Shown: in pieces, positions 61,069 through 64,000 of the stretch
Numbering within the stretch: position 1 is the first letter of the stretch
Layout: every line of letters starts with the position of its first letter
NCBI GenBank assembly: GCA_016709225.1
Contig: JADJEE010000012.1
Coordinates: 2,275,501-2,339,500 of the forward strand
Source of the DNA: Deltaproteobacteria bacterium
Lineage (GTDB): Bacteria > Myxococcota_A > Polyangia > Nannocystales > Nannocystaceae
Direction of reading: 5' to 3'
DNA length: 64,000 nucleotides
Position numbers and translations under genes: made by a program
The notes under the pieces: generated by a model
Database searches by the model: none
The model's input: the letters and a program-made list of their open reading frames with translations, nothing else
What the model was told of the DNA's origin: nothing

Positions 61069-62961
61069 ATGCCAGGAGAGAAGACCCGAATCCTGCTGGT
61101 CGAGGACAACCCGGGTGATGCCGATCTCACCATCGAGCGACTGCACGAGGCCGGTGTCGCAGAGTTCGAGATCCGCTGCGTCTCGACCCTGCGCGAGACC
61201 ATGCGCGCGCTCGCAGCCGAGCCCACCGATGCGGTGATCCTCGACCTCGACCTGCCCGACTCGCGGGGCATCGAGACCGTGTCTCGAGTGGTCGCGGCCG
61301 CTGGAACGGCGCCGGTGGTGGTGGTCTCGGGCTCGATCGACGAGAACCTGCATCGCGTCGCCCAGTCGGCCGGCGCGCACGACACGTACAGCAAGGACGA
61401 GATCCAGAGCCGACTGTTCCCACGCAGCCTGCTGCACGTGGTCGAGCGTCACCACGCCCGCGAGCGCCAGATGCAGATCGAGGCCCTGCTCGACACGACG
61501 CCCGACGCCATCCTGGTCTCCAACCGCGAGGGCATCGTGCGCTACGTGAACGAGGCGGCGTTGGGCCTGTTCTGCCGTCGCCGCGAGGACTTCATCGGCG
61601 AGCCGCTCGGCTTCTCCGTGCACGATGGCGAGTCGACCGAGATCCGCGTCGATACCGCTGGCGGCACGAAGTCGTGTGAGCTGCGCGTGGTTGCGTTCCA
61701 GTGGCAAGGTGAAGCGGCGTTCGTGGCGGTGATCCGCGACGTCACCCAGCGGAAGTACCTCGAGGCCCAGCTGCTCATGAACGATCGCCTGGTCTCGATG
61801 GGTACGCTCGCCGCCGGCGTTGCACACGAGATCAACAACCCGCTGGCGGCGGTGGTTGCCAACGTGACGGTTGCGATCGAGGAACTCTCGCACCTCATGC
61901 TGCGCCGCGACGTGATCGACGGCGTCATGGATGCCCTCCGCGACACCCGCGACGCCGCCGAGCAGATCCGTCAGATCGTGCGCGACCTGAAGGTCTACTC
62001 GCGCGCCGAGCCCGATGAGACCAGCTCGACCGCCTTCGAGGTCCACCACATGCTCGACGCGGTCGCACGTCTGGCGTGGCATGAGGTTCGGCAGCGCGCC
62101 CGCCTGGTCAAGGACTACGGCGGCAAGTTGGTGGTGGTCGGCAACGAGTCGCGCATGAGCCAGGTCTTCCTCAACCTCGTGATCAACGCCGCGCAGGCGA
62201 TCCCGGCGGGTGCCCCGGAATTCCACGAGATCCGCATCCGCACCGCACGCGAAGGCGACGGCCGGGTCGTCGTCGAGGTTCGTGACACCGGCGCAGGCAT
62301 TCCGCTCGAGGTGCGTCCGCGCCTGTTCACGCCGTTCGTCACGACCAAGCCGATCGGCTCGGGCACCGGCTTGGGCCTGGCGATCTGCCAGCGCATCGTC
62401 ACCGCCGCGGGCGGAAGGATCGACTACGAGAGTCAGCTCGGGGTCGGCACGTCGTTCTTCGTACGCCTGCAGGCCGTCGACGACGCGGCGGCGAGGGCCG
62501 CCGACGTCGAGGGCCGCGGTCACGACGATGGCCCACCGCCGGCCGCGGCGCTGCGCCCCACGAAGCGCGGCCGCGTGCTCGCGATCGACGACGAGGCGTT
62601 GGTGCTCACGACCCTCGAGCGCGCGCTCGGTCGCGTGCACGAGGTCGTCTGCGAGAGCCGTGCAACCAACGCGCTGGCGCGGATCGAGGCCGGCGAGCGC
62701 TTCGACGTCATCCTGTGCGACATCATGATGCCCGAGATGACCGGGATCGAGTTCGCGACCGCGCTCGAGATCTCGGTGCCGGAGCAGGCGCAGCGCATCG
62801 TCTTCGTCACCGGCGGCGCCCTGCAGGCCGACGCGCAGAACTTCCTCGAACAGACCGAGTACATCCGCATCGAGAAGCCGTTCGATCTGTCGATGCTGCG
62901 AGCAGTGATGCAGCGGTTCTTGGCCGTTGGATTCGGCGACCAGGTCGTTGGCGACGCGTGA
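61069..62961 (+). CDS. Hybrid histidine kinase, REC-PAS-HisKA-HATPase-REC
   Basis: 630 residues from ATG 61069 (a start at 60958 in frame would add 37 residues of non-conserved sequence). Domains in order: receiver 1 about 5-125 with Asp59 in VILDLDLPD and Lys in TYSKDE; PAS about 135-235; dimerisation box LAAGVAHEINNPLAAV with His253; HATPase to about 480 with NLVINAAQAIPAG, DTGAGIP and GSGTGLGLAICQRIV; receiver 2 about 510-630 with Asp551 in VILCDIMMPEMTG and Lys in RIEKPFD. Soluble. Receivers at both ends suggest it is controlled by another kinase at the front and passes phosphate at the back. HEINNPL kinases are of the NtrB-like subtype. Confidence 0.94.
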   Translation: MPGEKTRILLVEDNPGDADLTIERLHEAGVAEFEIRCVSTLRETMRALAAEPTDAVILDLDLPDSRGIETVSRVVAAAGTAPVVVVSGSIDENLHRVAQSAGAHDTYSKDEIQSRLFPRSLLHVVERHHARERQMQIEALLDTTPDAILVSNREGIVRYVNEAALGLFCRRREDFIGEPLGFSVHDGESTEIRVDTAGGTKSCELRVVAFQWQGEAAFVAVIRDVTQRKYLEAQLLMNDRLVSMGTLAAGVAHEINNPLAAVVANVTVAIEELSHLMLRRDVIDGVMDALRDTRDAAEQIRQIVRDLKVYSRAEPDETSSTAFEVHHMLDAVARLAWHEVRQRARLVKDYGGKLVVVGNESRMSQVFLNLVINAAQAIPAGAPEFHEIRIRTAREGDGRVVVEVRDTGAGIPLEVRPRLFTPFVTTKPIGSGTGLGLAICQRIVTAAGGRIDYESQLGVGTSFFVRLQAVDDAAARAADVEGRGHDDGPPPAAALRPTKRGRVLAIDDEALVLTTLERALGRVHEVVCESRATNALARIEAGERFDVILCDIMMPEMTGIEFATALEISVPEQAQRIVFVTGGALQADAQNFLEQTEYIRIEKPFDLSMLRAVMQRFLAVGFGDQVVGDA

Positions 62962-62994
62962 GCCGCGAGGCGCCGGGCCACAGAGGTCGCGGGT

Positions 62995-63010
62995 GAACGC
63001 CTTCGCGTTC
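62995..63010. terminator. Hairpin between convergent genes
   Basis: GAACGC-CTTC-GCGTTC forms a perfect six-pair stem with a four-base loop, 34 nt after the hybrid kinase stop and 13 nt before the convergent gene's stop. It has only a short T-rich stretch after it (CTTTGG), so termination is uncertain. Confidence 0.35.
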
Positions 63011-63022
63011 GCACTTTGGGCG

Positions 63023-63826
63023 TCAGCCGTCGCCCGCGGCGTCGGGCAGGCAGTACGCCGTGTCGCCGACCGGCGTGCAGACGTCGGTACCGTCGCACGA
63101 CGGCACCTCGAGATCGCAGCTCGGCGCGCAGACGGCGACGACCATGGGCTCGATCACCGCGCAGGTCCCCGTGCCCGCGCACTCGGGCTCGGAGCTACTG
63201 CCGCGGCACTGCTCGACACACACGCCCGTCGACGCCTCGGCGTCGAGCACCCAACAGAAGGCACCGAACGCACAGTCGTCGACGCCGCTTTGCGGCTGGC
63301 CCTCGACGTGACACGGCTCGCCGATGTCGCTGGCGTCGGGCTGCACGGGGCTGCAGCGCGCCCGGTTCCAGGTGTCGCCGCCGTCGTTCGCCCACGGCTG
63401 GCACTTCTCGTCCGCGGGGCAATCCTGCGCGAACACGTCGCACTCCACCAACGCGCCACCGAGATCCGGTGCGCCATAGATGAAGCCACCCGCGGTCATG
63501 TCGGTGTCGAGCTCGGAGGTCGACGAGTCGACGCCGCTGTCCGAGAGCGTGGAGGCCGAGCCCTCGGTCGCCGTCGGCGCGCTCGTGCTCGACATGCCCT
63601 GCGTCGCATCGCCAGCCGAGGTCTCCGTGCCGGCGGAATCGCCCCCCGAGTCGCCGCCCTGCGGTTCTCCGCAGGCGAACAACATCGTCGAGATCGCCAC
63701 CACCGCGATCGCCGGTGCAGAGGCCACGACGACGCGGCCCACCGGTGCACGACAGAACGGACACACCAACTCGCGCATCGCCACGTGCCGCCGACACCCA
63801 CCACACCGCTGCATGATCTCACCCAT
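63023..63826 (-). CDS. Lipoprotein preceded by an N-terminal zinc ribbon, with Cys-rich outer domain
   Basis: 267 residues from ATG 63826 (GTG 63829 adds one). The N-terminus MQRCGGCRRHVAMRELVCPFC has two CxxC pairs of a zinc ribbon, and only then comes a hydrophobic helix VVVASAPAIAVVAISTMLFACGEP with lipobox LFAC at about residue 52. A Ser/Thr/Gly/Asp linker spans 55-110, and the outer domain has 16 or more Cys in C-x(4-8)-C spacing (CDVFAQDCPADEKC, CAFGAFCWV, CSPVQPDASDIGEPC). A zinc ribbon on the cytoplasmic side of a lipoprotein signal is odd. Its ATG overlaps the stop of the upstream gene. Confidence 0.8.
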   Translation of the reverse strand: MGEIMQRCGGCRRHVAMRELVCPFCRAPVGRVVVASAPAIAVVAISTMLFACGEPQGGDSGGDSAGTETSAGDATQGMSSTSAPTATEGSASTLSDSGVDSSTSELDTDMTAGGFIYGAPDLGGALVECDVFAQDCPADEKCQPWANDGGDTWNRARCSPVQPDASDIGEPCHVEGQPQSGVDDCAFGAFCWVLDAEASTGVCVEQCRGSSSEPECAGTGTCAVIEPMVVAVCAPSCDLEVPSCDGTDVCTPVGDTAYCLPDAAGDG

Positions 63827-64000
63827 CACGTTGCCATCCCTTCGAGTCCATCCTCGGAGACACCGAGTTCGATTGTGTGACCCGGCCCCGAAGGGTCGCG
63901 GTCGCGTCCGGTGCGGGGCTCATCGATCTGCACCGGCCCGGCGGCCCGCAGCGCCGGATCGGTGTGCTCGCGAATCAAGCGGAAGAGGCCGTGCGCGAAG
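63826..64000 (-). CDS. C-terminal 57 residues of a truncated gene (unrecognised)
   Basis: Only the end of the gene is inside the window. It reads FAHGLFRLIREHTDPALRAAG, then a Pro/Asp/Gly-rich linker and GHTIELGVSEDGLEGMAT to TGA at 63828-63826. Codon bias supports it as coding. The stop overlaps the ATG of the zinc-ribbon lipoprotein (TGATG), so the two are in one operon. The fragment is too short for a family call. Confidence 0.6.
   Translation of the reverse strand, partial: FAHGLFRLIREHTDPALRAAGPVQIDEPRTGRDRDPSGPGHTIELGVSEDGLEGMAT

Noticed and set aside
60742..62640. 632-codon minus-strand frame opposite the hybrid kinase
   Set aside because: Shadow of the hybrid kinase, with no domain of its own.

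Overview
The window looks like chromosomal DNA of a high-GC (about 70% by eye) predatory-type deltaproteobacterium, phylum Myxococcota, most like the Nannocystaceae. The reasons are the many lipoproteins whose lipobox is followed by long Ser/Thr/Gly/Asp linkers, three proteins ending in a Cys-Gly/Asn motif, a membrane helix and an Arg cluster (MYXO-CTERM sorting tails), two Ser/Thr kinases fused to TPR arrays, DUF4215 and thrombospondin type 3 repeats, and abundant sigma factors and two-component proteins. No rRNA, tRNA, CRISPR, IS element, integrase or phage gene was seen, so it reads as core or slowly evolving accessory chromosome.

Layout. 1-6300: a truncated flavoprotein gene, a heme-type lipoprotein, a kinase-TPR protein and a VOC-fold protein. 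6380-10695: envelope proteins. 10772-16991: a four-gene TolC-permease-ATPase-adaptor exporter operon joined by 4-nt overlaps, divergent from a LuxR-type two-component pair. 17040-33354: mostly lipoproteins (beta-propeller, two-heme, calcium-repeat, a possible lipid-binding fold), an LLM flavin oxidoreductase and a class C beta-lactamase-like hydrolase. 33401-40184: a second kinase-TPR, a DTW-domain protein with an extra C-terminal domain, a bestrophin and small unknowns. 40414-42823: outer-membrane-like protein, ECF sigma factor and membrane partner in overlapping frames. 42880-51745: repeat lipoproteins, an OPT transporter, a DUF2330 MYXO-CTERM protein and a lipoprotein gene bracketed by a 66-bp direct repeat. 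51802-57090: an ECF sigma/membrane-partner pair, MsrB, a methyltransferase, an ECF sigma factor with a Cys-rich tail followed by a 56-residue Cys-rich peptide gene, a flippase and a second DTW protein. 57158-64000: a lipoprotein with a 24-bp minisatellite, a PAS histidine kinase, a single-domain response regulator, a hybrid REC-PAS-kinase-REC protein and a zinc-ribbon lipoprotein.

How the parts fit. Most genes serve the envelope: lipoproteins, surface-sorted proteins, export and sensing. Control appears to run through three ECF sigma factors, two membrane kinases and three sets of two-component proteins. The best candidates for something undescribed are the Cys-rich sigma/Cys-rich peptide operon (54361-55149), the duplicated gene junction at 50703-51831, the recurring TANNNT box placed 5-11 nt before start codons (suggesting leaderless transcription), and the DTW protein with a second domain.
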